A stretch of 64,000 bases of DNA from Corbicula japonica. Its lineage: Eukaryota; Mollusca; Bivalvia; Venerida; Cyrenidae. The DNA is taken from assembly GCA_038501625.1 (NCBI GenBank), contig JAZAYU010000086.1:1364001-1428000 (forward strand), written 5' to 3'. The position numbers were made by a program, and so were the translations under genes. The notes beneath the pieces were generated by a model. That model was not told where the DNA came from. It did not search any database and was given only the letters and a program-made list of their open reading frames with translations. This document shows, piece after piece, positions 1 through 10,835 of this stretch (within the stretch, counting starts at the first letter, position 1; each line of letters starts with the position of its first letter).

Positions 1-370
1 AGTGTAGATCCAGATCAGTCAGCACATCTGAACCATCTGATCAGGATCTACATTCTTTGTTGTTTGATTGATTTGCTTATTAACAAGAAGGTAACAGTGT
101 AGATCCAGATCAGTCAGCACATCTGAACCATCTGATCAGGATCTACATTCTTTGTTGTTTGATTGATTAGCTTATTAACAAGAAGGTAACAGTGTAGATC
201 CAGATCAGTCAGCACATCTGAACCATCTGATCAGGATCTACATTCTTTGTTGTTTGATTGATTTGCTTATTAACAAGAAGGTAACAGTGTAGATCCAGAT
301 CAGTCAGCACATCTGAACCATCTGATCAGGATCTACATTCTTTGCTGTTTGATTGATTTGCTTATTCTCA
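1..370. repeat. 95-bp tandem array with internal palindrome
   Basis: Four near-identical copies start at 1, 96, 191 and 286, giving an exact 95-bp period; the array probably begins before the window. Each unit holds a palindrome, GTAGATCCAGATCAG facing CTGATCAGGATCTAC, followed by an AT-rich spacer ending in AAGAAGGTAAC. The palindrome is the same core seen in the dispersed hairpin elements elsewhere in the window, so the array looks like a tandem amplification of one half of that element. No coding capacity is seen. Confidence 0.9.
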
Positions 371-495
371 AGAACATTATATATTGTTATTATATATTGT
401 GTTATCAAAATTTAACTCTGAAATTTGTAGATGCCATTTTGAAAGAAAGTGTTAATATTATTTGCAAAAACCAAAAATTGTAATAATTCACATTT

Positions 496-713
496 TTAAC
501 CCTTTACTTCATGAGATATGACGTACATTAATGGCAAAAACAGTGTAGATCCAGACCAGCATATCCACGCCAATTCATGAGGATCTGTTGCTTTTAGATT
601 CTTTAGGTTATTTCAGACCAAGAAGTGATGACCCAGGAGTGCATGTGCCAGCTGATCTGGATCTAAACTGGTCACACATGTGATAATCCTATATACATAG
701 AGAAAGGGGTTAA
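496..713. mobile_element. TTAA-bounded double-hairpin MITE
   Basis: The element begins TTAACCCTTTAC and ends GAAAGGGGTTAA, so both ends carry TTAA followed by CCC or preceded by GGG in inverted orientation. Inside are two GATCC/GGATC hairpins joined by an AT-rich linker. TTAA target sites with CCC/GGG termini are typical of piggyBac-type elements; Kolobok elements also use TTAA. No transposase is encoded, so this is a non-autonomous copy. Assignment to a superfamily is inference. Confidence 0.75.
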
Positions 714-1345
714 TATCATGATTTTAATATAAACCAGACCTTAATATCACTGAACTGAATTTCAAAATTTTACCAAAATATCTATTTAGTGATTTAATCC
801 ACTATATGTAAAAGTTAAACTTTATTTTAATACAATACTACAGCCCTTCAGAAACTCAAAGTAATAATTATGACTACTTTTCCGTACTACTAGTTAATAA
901 TGAAAGTATAAAAATCTGCCTTATACATGTATAACCCTTGAGACATAACAAAACTAAATACATTATTATACTTTATTACAAAATGGTCTCCAAATAAACC
1001 TTTATTCAGCTCTTAAATCTTTAACATTATGTCTGGTCCTTAAAATCTTGATTGACATGGGCATCATTTTGTGAAAATAATGGATAAGGTAAAACTATAA
1101 GGCATTTTGCTTCTACTAGTATTGTCTTAAAGTTTAAAATACATATTAGTGTAAAGTACAGTTTGCAAATTAATAAGACTATAGTGCGATTATATTAACC
1201 TGCCCATTTTGCATACATTATTCGGTGGATGGTTGTGATATTTTTAACTTTATCACCAAAGCGTGAAAGTCGTCATTACCTCAACGGGAAATCCATTACT
1301 AATGAAGTATATAGGTGTCTTCTTTCTGCTAGGCATGTATATATA
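714..1345. other. AT-rich intergenic sequence, no gene seen
   Basis: I see no long reading frame, RNA gene or clear repeat between the MITE and the tRNA-like sequence. Confidence 0.6.
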
Positions 1346-1416
1346 GGCGGAATGGCTCAGTGGTAAAGTGCAGCATTCACACGCTAAAGGTATGTGGTTC
1401 GAGTCCTGCTAGCGCC
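1346..1416 (+). tRNA. tRNA-like sequence, resembles tRNA-Val(CAC); probably a pseudogene or SINE head
   Basis: A D-arm/A-box-like segment (TGGCTCAGTGGTAAAG) and a B-box (GGTTCGAGTCC) are correctly spaced for a tRNA. The anticodon region TTCACACGCTAAAGG resembles the corresponding part of tRNA-Val(CAC). The acceptor stem pairs only for the first four positions (GGCG with CGCC) and then mismatches, and the anticodon stem is weak. A degenerate tRNA or the head of a tRNA-derived SINE is more likely than a working gene. Confidence 0.4.
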
Positions 1417-1925
1417 AATTTATCCTTTTTTAAGTTAAAGCGTTTATTTACATAAAGATTCTCGTTTTTGTTATTTTTCACGTGGAAACCGTTGTTAATT
1501 TCTACATGTATGGCAGATGATCATTAAGAACTATGTAGTTTACACAACGTGTATACGTTTTAAAATGGCGGAACAATAAAAAGTCCATAAAAATAAATCA
1601 ATAAAGCCCCCCAAAAAACATAATATTTAAAAAAAATACACAAATAAACAATAAACATCTACAATATACAAGAGCCAGTCGGAAACGACTGCAAGCTCGA
1701 CTATTCGAAAAGTCAGAATTATTAAGCACATTGTAACTGGGCTTCATTTAAACTGGATAGTGATTCAGGAGTTTATGACGCCTCCAACAAACACACATGA
1801 ACAAAGGTTTCTTAATCCAAGTTAGGAAATCTATAAATTACACTTAATTTATTCTTGTAGATTTTTTTAGGGTTTACACAACCCAGCCCATAAACCACTG
1901 ATCCCACACCCATCAACTTACTATC
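1417..1925. other. Intergenic, no gene seen; short hairpin remnant
   Basis: Around 1675-1715 there is a short self-complementary stretch (CTCGACTATTCGAAAAGTC) related to the stronger hairpin at 7662-7694. Nothing else is recognisable. Confidence 0.5.
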
Positions 1926-1929
1926 CCTG

Positions 1930-3405
1930 CCCACCTATAGTGGTGTGGCGTGGTGTAGTACAGTATGGTATGCTGGTTGCTGGTGTTGTCATTGTTGGTG
2001 TTGTAAGTGGTGGTAGTGGTGGTGTTGGTTGTTGGTGTTGTTGTTGATGTTGTTGTTGGTGGTGGTGTTGGTGTTGCTGGTGTAGTAATAGTAATAGTAT
2101 AGTATAGTAATAGTAAAGTATAGTAAAAGTATAGTATAGTATAGTATAGTATAGTATAGTATAGTATAGTATAGTATAGTATAGTATAGTATAGTATAGT
2201 ATAGTATAGTATAGTATAGTATAGTATAGTATAGTATGGTATGGTAATAGTATAGTATAGTAATAGTATAGTATAGTATAGTATAGTAATAGTATAGTAA
2301 TAGTAATAGTATAGTAATAGTATGGTATGGTATGGTATGGTATGGAATGGTATGGTATGGTATGGTATGGTATGGTATGGTATGGTATCGTATAGTATAG
2401 TAAAGTAATAGTATAGTAATAGTATAGTAATAATATAGTAATAGTAATAGTCATAGTATAGTATAGTATAGTATAGTATAGTATAGTATAGTATAGTATA
2501 GTATAGTATAGTATAGTATAGTATAGTACATGTATAGTATAGTATAGTATAGTATAGTATAGTATAGTATAGTATAGTATAGTATAGTATAGTATAGTAT
2601 AGTATAGTATAGTTAGTATAGTAATAGTATAGTAATAGTATAGTAATAGTATAGTAATAGTATAGTAATAGTATTAGTATAGTATAGTAAAGTATAGTAA
2701 TAATATAGTAATAGTATGGTATGGTATGGTATGTTATGGTATAATATGGTATGGTATGGTATGGTATGGTAAGGTATGGTAAGGTATGGTATATTATTGT
2801 ATAGTATAGTATAGTAATAGTATAGTATAGTAATAGTATAGTATAGTATAGTTTAGTATAGTTTAGTATAGTATAGTAATAGTATAGTAATAGTATAGTA
2901 ATAGTATAGTATAGTATAGTATAGTATAGTATAGTATAGTATAGTATAGTATAGTATAGTATAGTATAGTATAGTATAGTATAGTATAGTAATAGTATAG
3001 TAATAGTAATAATATAGTATAGTATAGTATAGTATAGTATAGTATAGTATAGTATAGTATAGTATAGTATAGTATAGTATAGTATAGTATAGTATAGTAT
3101 AGTAATAGTATAGTAATAGTAATAGTATAGTAGTAGTAATAGTATAGTAAAAGTATAGTAAAAGTATAGTATAGTATAGTAATAGTATAGTAATAGTAAT
3201 AGTAATAGTATAGTATAGTATAGTATAGTATAGTATAGTATAGTATAGTATAGTATAGTATAGTATAGTATAGTATAGTATAGTATAGTATAGTATAGTA
3301 TAGTATAGTATAGTAATAGTATAGTATAGTATAGTACAGTACAGTACAGTACAGTACAGTACAGTACAGTACAGTACAGTACAGTATAGTATAGTATAGT
3401 ATAGT
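1930..3405. repeat. AGTAT pentanucleotide satellite, first copy
   Basis: A GTT/GGT-rich lead-in (1930-2085) passes into about 1.3 kb of AGTAT repeats with interspersed AGTAAT variants, ATGGT blocks (around 2320-2390 and 2715-2790) and a run of ACAGT units near 3335-3385. The plus strand is almost free of C apart from the ACAGT run. Long frames made only of Y, T, I and L on the minus strand are satellite artefacts, not proteins. Confidence 0.97.
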
Positions 3406-3589
3406 CTATGCCCCCACCCACCCCACAATTACTCAACACTTTCAACCAAAGTATGTTAAGTACATCTGTTGTAAACATTTTCTATAGCATTACATAATGA
3501 AAAACACTAACATTGAACCTTTAACAATTATTTATAAGTCTTAATTCTAATTTCAAGTGAAAAGGGCAAAAATCAAATATAAAAAAGCA

Positions 3590-5012
3590 AGGATGAGTTA
3601 TGGGCCTTTGAAAATAAACCTGATGTAAGATAAAATAAAAGTATAAAAAGTTTTAAACCTTAATTTTTAAGTCTAAAAAGGGCAGTAATTTGAAAAAAAT
3701 CAAAGAGTTATGGTTCTTGGCATACATAGTCAGGGTCATGATGATGGATAAGTTTCAAAGCTATAGTACAAGAAGTATGAAAGTAACTAGCTTGCATGCA
3801 AACTTTAACCTGAAATTCTAAGTCAAAAAAGGGGCATAATTTGATTAAAAATGAAAGAAAGAGTTATGGTTCTTGGCATACATAGTCAGGGTCATGATGG
3901 TAAACAAGTGTCTTAAGTTTCAAAGCTATAGTACGAGAAGTATGAAAGTAACTATCTTGCACGCAAACTTTAACCTGAAATTCTAAGTCGAAAAAGGGCC
4001 ATAATTTGATTAAAAATTAAAGAAAGAGTTATGGTTCTTGGCACACATAGTCAGGGTCATGATGGTAAACAAGTGTGTTAAGTTTCAAAGCTATAGTACA
4101 AGAAGTATTTAAGTAACTACCTTGCACGCAAACTTTAACCTGAAATTCTAAGTCAAAAAAGGGCCATAATTTAAACAAAATGGAAATTAGAGTTATGGTT
4201 CTTGGCATACAAACTTGAATTATGATGATGAACAAGTGTTGAAAGTTTCAAAGCTGTAGTATAACTAGTATGGAAGTTATGGGTTTGTACAGTAGCTTGC
4301 ATGCAAACTTTTACCTGAAATTCTAAGTCGAAAAAGGGCCATAATTTGATTATCATGAAAGAAAGAGTTATGGATCTTGGAATAAATAGTCAGGGTCATG
4401 ATGGTAAACAAGTGTCTTAAGTTTCAAAGCTATAGTAAAAGAAGTATGAAAGTAACTAGCTTGCACGCAAACTTTAACCTGAAATTCTAAGTCGAAAAAG
4501 GGCCATAATTTGTACAAAATGAAAATTAGAAGTATGGTTCTTGGCAGACAAACTTGAATTATGATGATGAAGAAGTGTTGAAAGTTTCAAAGCTGTAGTA
4601 TGAGTAGTATGGAAGTTATGGATTTGTACAGTAGCTTGCACGCAAACTTTAACCTGAAATTCTAAGTCGAAAAAGGGGCATAATTTGATAAAAATGAAAG
4701 TTAGAGTTATGGTTCTTGGCATACACACTTGGGATATGATGATTAACAAGTGTTGAATGTTTCAAAGCTGTAGTATAAGTAGTATTGAAGTTATGAGTCT
4801 GTACAGTAGCTTGCACGCAAACTTTAACCTGAAATTCTAAGTCGAAAAAGAGCCATAATTTGATCAAAATGAAAGTTAGAGTTATGGTTCTTGGCATACA
4901 CACACGGGACATGATGATGAACAAGTGTGCCAAGTTTTAAAGCTGTAGTATAGGTAGTATTGAAGTTATGAGTTTGTACAGTAGCTTGCACGCAAACTTT
5001 AACCTGAAATTT
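3590..5012. repeat. About 175-bp tandem array, first copy
   Basis: Successive units carry the landmarks GGGCCATAATTTGAT, GTTATGGTTCTTGGCATAC, CATGATGATGAACAAG and CTTGCACGCAAACTTTAACC. Spacing between equivalent points is close to 175 bp in the later units and more irregular in the earlier ones. Repeated minus-strand frames of 60-94 residues reflect the repeat unit; I do not regard them as genes. Confidence 0.9.
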
Positions 5013-5843
5013 TATAGTATAGTATAGTATAGTATAGTATAGTATAGTATAGTATAGTATAGTATAGTTTAGTATAGTAATAGTATAGTAATAGTATAGT
5101 AATAGTATAGTAATAGTATAGTAATAGTATTAGTATAGTATAGTAAAGTATAGTAATAATATAGTAATAGTATGGTATGGTATGGTATGTTATGGTATAA
5201 TATGGTATGGTATGGTATGGTATGGTAAGGTATGGTAAGGTATGGTATATTATTGTATAGTATAGTATAGTAATAGGATAGTATAGTAATAGTATAGTAT
5301 AGTATAGTTTAGTATAGTTTAGTATAGTATAGTAATAGTATAGTAATAGTATAGTAATAGTATAGTATAGTATAGTATAGTATAGTATAGTATAGTATAG
5401 TATAGTATAGTATAGTATAGTATAGTATAGTATAGTATAGTATAGTATAGTAATAGTATAGTAATAGTAATAATATAGTATAGTATAGTATAGTATAGTA
5501 TAGTATAGTAAAGTATAGTATAGTATTGTATAGTATAGTATAGTAATAGTATAGTAATAGTAATAGTATAGTAGTAGTAATAGTATAGTAAAAGTATAGT
5601 AAAAGTATAGTATAGTATAGTAATAGTATAGTAATAGTAATAGTAATAGTATAGTATAGTATAGTATAGTATAGTATAGTATAGTATAGTATAGTATAGT
5701 ATAGTATAGTATAGTATAGTATAGTATAGTATAGTATAGTAATAGTATAGTATAGTATAGTACAGTACAGTACAGTACAGTACAGTACAGTACAGTACAG
5801 TACAGTACAGTACAGTACAGTATAGTATAGTATAGTATAGTCT
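5013..5843. repeat. AGTAT pentanucleotide satellite, second copy
   Basis: This copy has the same internal order of AGTAT, ATGGT and ACAGT blocks as the 3' part of the first satellite but is shorter in the pure AGTAT stretches. It joins directly to the truncated end of a 175-bp unit at about 5012. Confidence 0.95.
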
Positions 5844-6029
5844 ATGCCCCCACCCACCCCACAATTACTCAACACTTTCAACCAAAGTATGTTAAGTACA
5901 TCTGTTGTAAACATTTTCTATAGCATTACATAATGAAAAACACTAACATTGAACCTTTAACAATTATTTATAAGTCTTAATTCTAATTTCAAGTGAAAAG
6001 GGCAAAAATCAAATATAAAAAAGCAAGGA

Positions 6030-7600
6030 TGAGTTATGGGCCTTTGAAAATAAACCTGATGTAAGATAAAATAAAAGTATAAAAAGTTTTAAACCTTAAT
6101 TTTTAAGTCTAAAAAGGGCAGTAATTTGAAAAAAATCAAAGAGTTATGGTTCTTGGCATACATAGTCAGGGTCATGATGATGGATAAGTTTCAAAGCTAT
6201 AGTACAAGAAGTATGAAAGTAACTAGCTTGCATGCAAACTTTAACCTGAAATTCTAAGTCAAAAAAGGGGCATAATTTGATTAAAAATGAAAGAAAGAGT
6301 TATGGTTCTTGGCATACATAGTCAGGGTCATGATGGTAAACAAGTGTCTTAAGTTTCAAAGCTATAGTACGAGAAGTATGAAAGTAACTATCTTGCACGC
6401 AAACTTTAACCTGAAATTCTAAGTCGAAAAAGGGCCATAATTTGATTAAAAATTAAAGAAAGAGTTATGGTTCTTGGCACACATAGTCAGGGTCATGATG
6501 GTAAACAAGTGTGTTAAGTTTCAAAGCTATAGTACAAGAAGTATTTAAGTAACTACCTTGCACGCAAACTTTAACCTGAAATTCTAAGTCAAAAAAGGGC
6601 CATAATTTAAACAAAATGGAAATTAGAGTTATGGTTCTTGGCATACAAACTTGAATTATGATGATGAACAAGTGTTCAAAGTTTCAAAGCTGTAGTATAA
6701 CTAGTATGGAAGTTATGGGTTTGTACAGTAGCTTGCATGCAAACTTTTACCTGAAATTCTAAGTCGAAAAAGGGCCATAATTTGATTATCATGAAAGAAA
6801 GAGTTATGGATCTTGGAATAAATAGTCAGGGTCATGATGGTAAACAAGTGTCTTAAGTTTCAAAGCTATAGTAAAAGAAGTATGAAAGTAACTAGCTTGC
6901 ACGCAAACTTTAACCTGAAATTCTAAGTCGAAAAAGGGCCATAATTTGTACAAAATGAAAATTAGAAGTATGGTTCTTGGCAGACAAACTTGAATTATGA
7001 TGATGAAGAAGTGTTGAAAGTTTCAAAGCTGTAGTATGAGTAGTATGGAAGTTATGGATTTGTACAGTAGCTTGCACGCAAACTTTAACCTGAAATTCTA
7101 AGTCGAAATAGGGGCATAATTTGATAAAAATGAAAGTTAGAGTTATGGTTCTTGGCATACACACTTGGGATATGATGATTAACAAGTGTTGAATGTTTCA
7201 AAGCTGTAGTATAAGTAGTATTGAAGTTATGAGTCTGTACAGTAGCTTGCACGCAAACTTTAACCTGAAATTCTAAGTCGAAAAAGAGCCATAATTTGAT
7301 CAAAATGAAAGTTAGAGTTATGGTTCTTGGCATACACACACGGGACATGATGATGAACAAGTGTGCCAAGTTTTAAAGCTGTAGTATAGGTAGTATTGAA
7401 GTTATGAGTTTGTACAGTAGCTTGCACGCAAACTTTAACCTGAAATTTTAAGTCAAAAAAGGGCCATAATTTGATCAAAATGAAAGTTAGAGTTATGGTT
7501 CTTGGCAAACACACTCGGGACATGATGATGAACAAGTGTGCCAAGTTTAAAAGCTGTAGCTATAGTAGTTTTTAAGATATAGGTAGGTTGCACGTAAACT
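6030..7600. repeat. About 175-bp tandem array, second copy
   Basis: This is the duplicate of 3590-5012, extended by one further unit (about 7440-7600) that is lost from the first copy where the satellite of the second unit begins. Confidence 0.9.
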
Positions 7601-7607
7601 TTAACCA

Positions 7608-7694
7608 AAGCGGGACGCCGACGCCGACGGCGACGCCGACGCCGACGCCCAAGTGAGTACAATAGCTCGACATATTCTTCGAATAGTCGAGCTA
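7608..7694. repeat. GACGCC hexamer run followed by a perfect-looking hairpin
   Basis: GACGCC/GACGGC repeats (about 7614-7651) are followed at 7662-7694 by TAGCTCGACATATTC facing GAATAGTCGAGCTA, a stem of about 14 bp with a three-base loop and one bulge. Together with the tRNA-like segment just downstream this looks like one composite interspersed element. Confidence 0.75.
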
Positions 7695-7726
7695 AAAACG
7701 CCACGAAAAATATTATAGGTCCAAGT

Positions 7727-7812
7727 ACGACTCGAACCCGCGCCAAGCGGCAAACAAAAAAAATGTTATTTGGTATTTTCTGCCTTCCTACCAACTGCGC
7801 TATAGACGCACA
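7727..7812 (-). mobile_element. tRNA-derived SINE-like segment
   Basis: Read on the minus strand there is an A-box-like stretch (TAGCGCAGTTGGTAGGAAG, plus-strand 7783-7802) and a B-box (GGTTCGAGTCG, plus-strand 7728-7738). They are separated by an AT-rich insert longer than a normal tRNA core, and the acceptor ends do not pair. It is best read as a tRNA-derived SINE head rather than a tRNA gene. Confidence 0.45.
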
Positions 7813-8049
7813 TGGAAGTGAACACAGTTTTAAACATATACATACAAATGCAAAAGACCAGTCCAAAATAGCAAGGATATCCCCGTCTCAAAATAGCACG
7901 TTCAACCACTGTGTAATGTATGCATAATGGGCAGGTTAATATAATTGCACTATACTAATGGTTACTGAAGTAAAATATTTTATCAAAATTGAGATAATTG
8001 TGTAAAACCAGGTTAAACTATCTGATTACCATCCCTTAACTGTTTACCT

Positions 8050-8107
8050 ACTGTTGATAAGGAAGTAAAAATATGATAACTGTTGATAAGGAAGTAAAAA
8101 TATGATA
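8050..8107. repeat. 29-bp direct repeat, two copies
   Basis: The unit beginning ACTGTTGATAAGGAAG occurs twice in immediate tandem, about 220 bp upstream of the TRIM-like start codon. No function is evident. Confidence 0.85.
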
Positions 8108-8328
8108 ACAATAATGATTTTAACCTTTTAAGTTGGTGTCCATTTGTGCCGGAAGATATTAATACTGTAAAGATTATCATTCAGATTTCCAACTTGTATA
8201 TCAAAAACTGACATTACTTAAGTACACTGGAAAATGTTTACCAACTGGTTTGGATCTTTAAAGAAAATAAAACAATAATTTAAGAAAATAAAACAATAAA
8301 CAACTTATAAATCAGGTAATGATTTGAA

Positions 8329-10158
8329 ATGGCGAAGTCAGGGCAATACAGTCGATCTGTGCTTGGAGCATCTGATGAAGTAAAGGACATTTACTGTGAA
8401 CCTTGTCATAGAGATGGGAGTGTAGCGATAGCCGAGGGTTACTGCAAAGACTGTCCTGAATATCTGTGTGCACAGTGTTACAAGAGTCATCGAAGAAATA
8501 AGGTTTTAGCAAACCATGTGCTACTAGACAAGAACTCAATGCCGACAGCTCCAGGATCCATTAGAACAGTTTTGGATATTTGCAAGGAGAAGTGCACGCT
8601 TCACTCCGATAAAGTGATAGAACTCTTCTGTGAAACGTGTGACAAACTTGGATGTACTATCTGCATCACGCTTGATCATCGTCTGTGTAGGAACGTGAAA
8701 CATATTCCTGACATTGTCAAAGACTTGAAAACTAGTCAAGAGTTTACAGCATTTTATGAGCACATCAAGTCAACTACAGATAGTCTGTCTGAATTTGAAC
8801 AAAAACTACAAGCAAATGCCACTTCCAACAATGACATGCAAAAACTTGCGAAACGAGAACTTAAACGTCAGAGGGCTGAAGTCAACAAATTTTTTGATGA
8901 ACTGGAGAGAAAGATGGATGATCAGATTCTTATGATGGAGAAAAGAAACAAAGATGCCCTAAAAGCAGCATCTGACACGCTGAAACCTATGAAAAAAGAG
9001 CTGGATCAAATAAAGAATGACATCGAGTCAAAGAAATCGGGACAAAATTGTGAGTTGTTTATTTCAATGAAAAAGAGCAAGGAGAAAATAAGGACTTTAG
9101 ATGATCAATTTAACAACATGCAAGGGGAACTAACAATACAACATTATACACTGCTCCCGTCAGAACAGATCCAGACAATGATGAGAACTGTGACAGAAAT
9201 CTGCAAGATATCAACATCCATGATCACTACAGAGGTTAGCAAAACACCAGCAACCAGAACCACTACAGAGGTTAGCAAAACACCAGCAACCAGAACCACT
9301 ACAGAGGTTAGCAAAACACCAGCAACCAGAACCACTGCAGAGATCTGCACAGCCAGACTTAAGGCAGTGATGGACATTAAAACTAACAAAGACAAAACAG
9401 AGCCTTCTATATCTGGACTCACCATAATGCATGGAAACTACTGTGTTGTATCAGACCACGGTAATAAAAGTATTAAGGTGGTTGACACAAAGAGTAAGCA
9501 AGTGATCTCGGAGATAGGCATTGAATCAGTGTACATCTGGGGGGTGACATCAGTAAGTGATGATCAGGTTGCTGTATCAGTATCATTATCAACTGGTAAA
9601 GACCAAATGCAGTTTTTCTCTGTATCAACATCTGGAGTCATAAGGAGTACCAACCAGGTGATTAATGTTGATAACTATTATCCAGGCATGGTTCATTGTA
9701 AAGGTAACATTTATGGAGTTGGTGGTAAAAACAACAAGATTGAAACCCTCAGTATGAAAGGGAAGATCATCAGAACAATCAAAACAGATGACAAAGGTGC
9801 AAATCTGTTGGGTGGTCTGCAACGAATAGCTCTAAGTCCTGATGGACAAACAATTTATGTAACAGATGGTTCAAAGAACAGTGTTACCAGTTTAACATTG
9901 GATGGAAAAGTCAAGGCCATCTATACTGACAAGGACCTGAAGGATCCTTGTGATATCACTGTGGACAAGCGTGGCTATGTATATGTAAGAAGCCTTGGTA
10001 CATGCAATATTCAGCAGTTTACAGCAGACCTCAACAAGGTTAAGGTTCTCATAGAAGATGTTGATGGGACTGAAATTACCTACCTGAGCACTGAGAACAA
10101 ACTTGTTTATGAAAGTGACAAGGGAAAAATCAATGAGTATTCCTTAAATTTTAAATAA
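8329..10158 (+). CDS. RING-less TRIM-like protein: two B-boxes, coiled coil, C-terminal beta-propeller
   Basis: Intact single-exon gene of 609 residues. Residues 23-63 form a B-box1 zinc site (C23, C26, C39, C42, C47, C50, H54, H63) and residues 89-125 a B-box2 (C89, H92, C101, C104, C109, C112, H117, H125). A charged, Lys/Glu-rich stretch of about 130-290 is a likely coiled coil. Residues about 300-336 are three exact copies of a 12-residue Thr-rich unit (TTEVSKTPATRT). The rest (about 345-609) has repeated hydrophobic strands typical of NHL-type six-bladed propellers. There is no N-terminal RING, so ubiquitin-ligase activity is not expected from this chain alone. Members of this family are strongly expanded in bivalves and usually act as cytoplasmic scaffolds, some in innate responses; the ligand here is unknown. 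The start GAAATGGCG has a reasonable context, and AATAAA follows at 10317. Confidence 0.9.
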   Translation: MAKSGQYSRSVLGASDEVKDIYCEPCHRDGSVAIAEGYCKDCPEYLCAQCYKSHRRNKVLANHVLLDKNSMPTAPGSIRTVLDICKEKCTLHSDKVIELFCETCDKLGCTICITLDHRLCRNVKHIPDIVKDLKTSQEFTAFYEHIKSTTDSLSEFEQKLQANATSNNDMQKLAKRELKRQRAEVNKFFDELERKMDDQILMMEKRNKDALKAASDTLKPMKKELDQIKNDIESKKSGQNCELFISMKKSKEKIRTLDDQFNNMQGELTIQHYTLLPSEQIQTMMRTVTEICKISTSMITTEVSKTPATRTTTEVSKTPATRTTTEVSKTPATRTTAEICTARLKAVMDIKTNKDKTEPSISGLTIMHGNYCVVSDHGNKSIKVVDTKSKQVISEIGIESVYIWGVTSVSDDQVAVSVSLSTGKDQMQFFSVSTSGVIRSTNQVINVDNYYPGMVHCKGNIYGVGGKNNKIETLSMKGKIIRTIKTDDKGANLLGGLQRIALSPDGQTIYVTDGSKNSVTSLTLDGKVKAIYTDKDLKDPCDITVDKRGYVYVRSLGTCNIQQFTADLNKVKVLIEDVDGTEITYLSTENKLVYESDKGKINEYSLNFK

Positions 10159-10316
10159 ACAAACAAACTACTCATTATACCAAGTTGTAATGAGAAAGTT
10201 CTCAGAACTTTAGGAAGTTGCTAAACCTCCTGCTATAATATGATAATATTGGTCAGCTGTTAACTAATAATTAGTTAAAATATAGTGCTATTTATGCATT
10301 TTGAATTTATTTAATC

Positions 10317-10322
10317 AATAAA
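10317..10322 (+). promoter_or_regulatory. Polyadenylation signal AATAAA of the TRIM-like gene
   Basis: A canonical AATAAA lies 159 bp downstream of the stop codon in an AT-rich 3' region. Confidence 0.55.
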
Positions 10323-10594
10323 ATTATTTTTTGATCCTGTATACTTATTAAAATTAAGGCCAAAATACAGGTTGTCAACTTGTCAGTCTCATTTTTTACC
10401 CCAGTGAAATAGACATCATGTTGTCACAAAATGAAGGCCTTATCGCTGTAATATGTTAAATAAATGAAAACATTATAAAAGAACTAAAATTGTTTTTTTT
10501 ACATCAGTCCATATAGAGCAATTAAATAAAATATTATGATATCTTATGTTCATGAATTTTCCTAAATACACAGCAGCAAAGGGTAAAAGATGTG

Positions 10595-10835
10595 TCAAAT
10601 TAACCTTTTACTAGATAGTATTACATGTTTTATATGACTTTATCGCATGGGCAAATAGTTTAGATCCAGATCATGTGGCACATCTGTCACATATGATCTG
10701 GATCTACACTGCTTGTATCATGATTGAAATCAATTAATGAGTTTAAAACTGAACAGTTTAGATCCAGATTAGACAGAAATGATGTAAAACCTGATCTGGA
10801 TTTACACTGCTGGCACATAAAATGAAAGCATGTCC
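10595..10835. mobile_element. Degenerate copy of the TTAA double-hairpin MITE
   Basis: TTAACCTTTTAC at the left is followed by two palindromes (GTTTAGATCCAGATCATG facing ATATGATCTGGATCTACA, then a second around 10755-10810). The right terminus has decayed (TCCATGGAAGAAAA). Confidence 0.65.

Larger units (their letters stand above)
2570..7450. repeat. Head-to-tail duplication of a roughly 2.44-kb composite unit
   Basis: The block of AGTAT satellite, the unique junction (CTATGCCCCCACCCACCCC) and the following 175-bp array occurs twice in direct orientation. Matching points are offset by 2436 bp across the array part (for example 4029/6465, 4474/6910, 4649/7085). The offset drifts by about 20 bp inside the satellite, as expected if satellite length changed after the duplication. 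The copies are nearly identical, with occasional single-base differences such as GAAAAAG versus GAAATAG near 4670/7106. Confidence 0.9.

Noticed and set aside
2100..3300. CRISPR-like regular repeats
   Set aside because: Period 5, no spacers, animal genome; simple satellite DNA.
1913..3478. Long minus-strand frames composed of Y, T, I and L
   Set aside because: They are read straight through the AGTAT satellite; composition is dictated by the repeat and has no protein character.
4029..7866. Series of 60-137-residue minus-strand frames with shared sequence
   Set aside because: They recur with the 175-bp repeat period and with the 2436-bp duplication, and are broken in many units; repeat artefacts.
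9144..9432. Minus-strand Val/Cys-rich frames opposite the TRIM-like gene
   Set aside because: These are antisense shadows of the 36-bp coding repeat.
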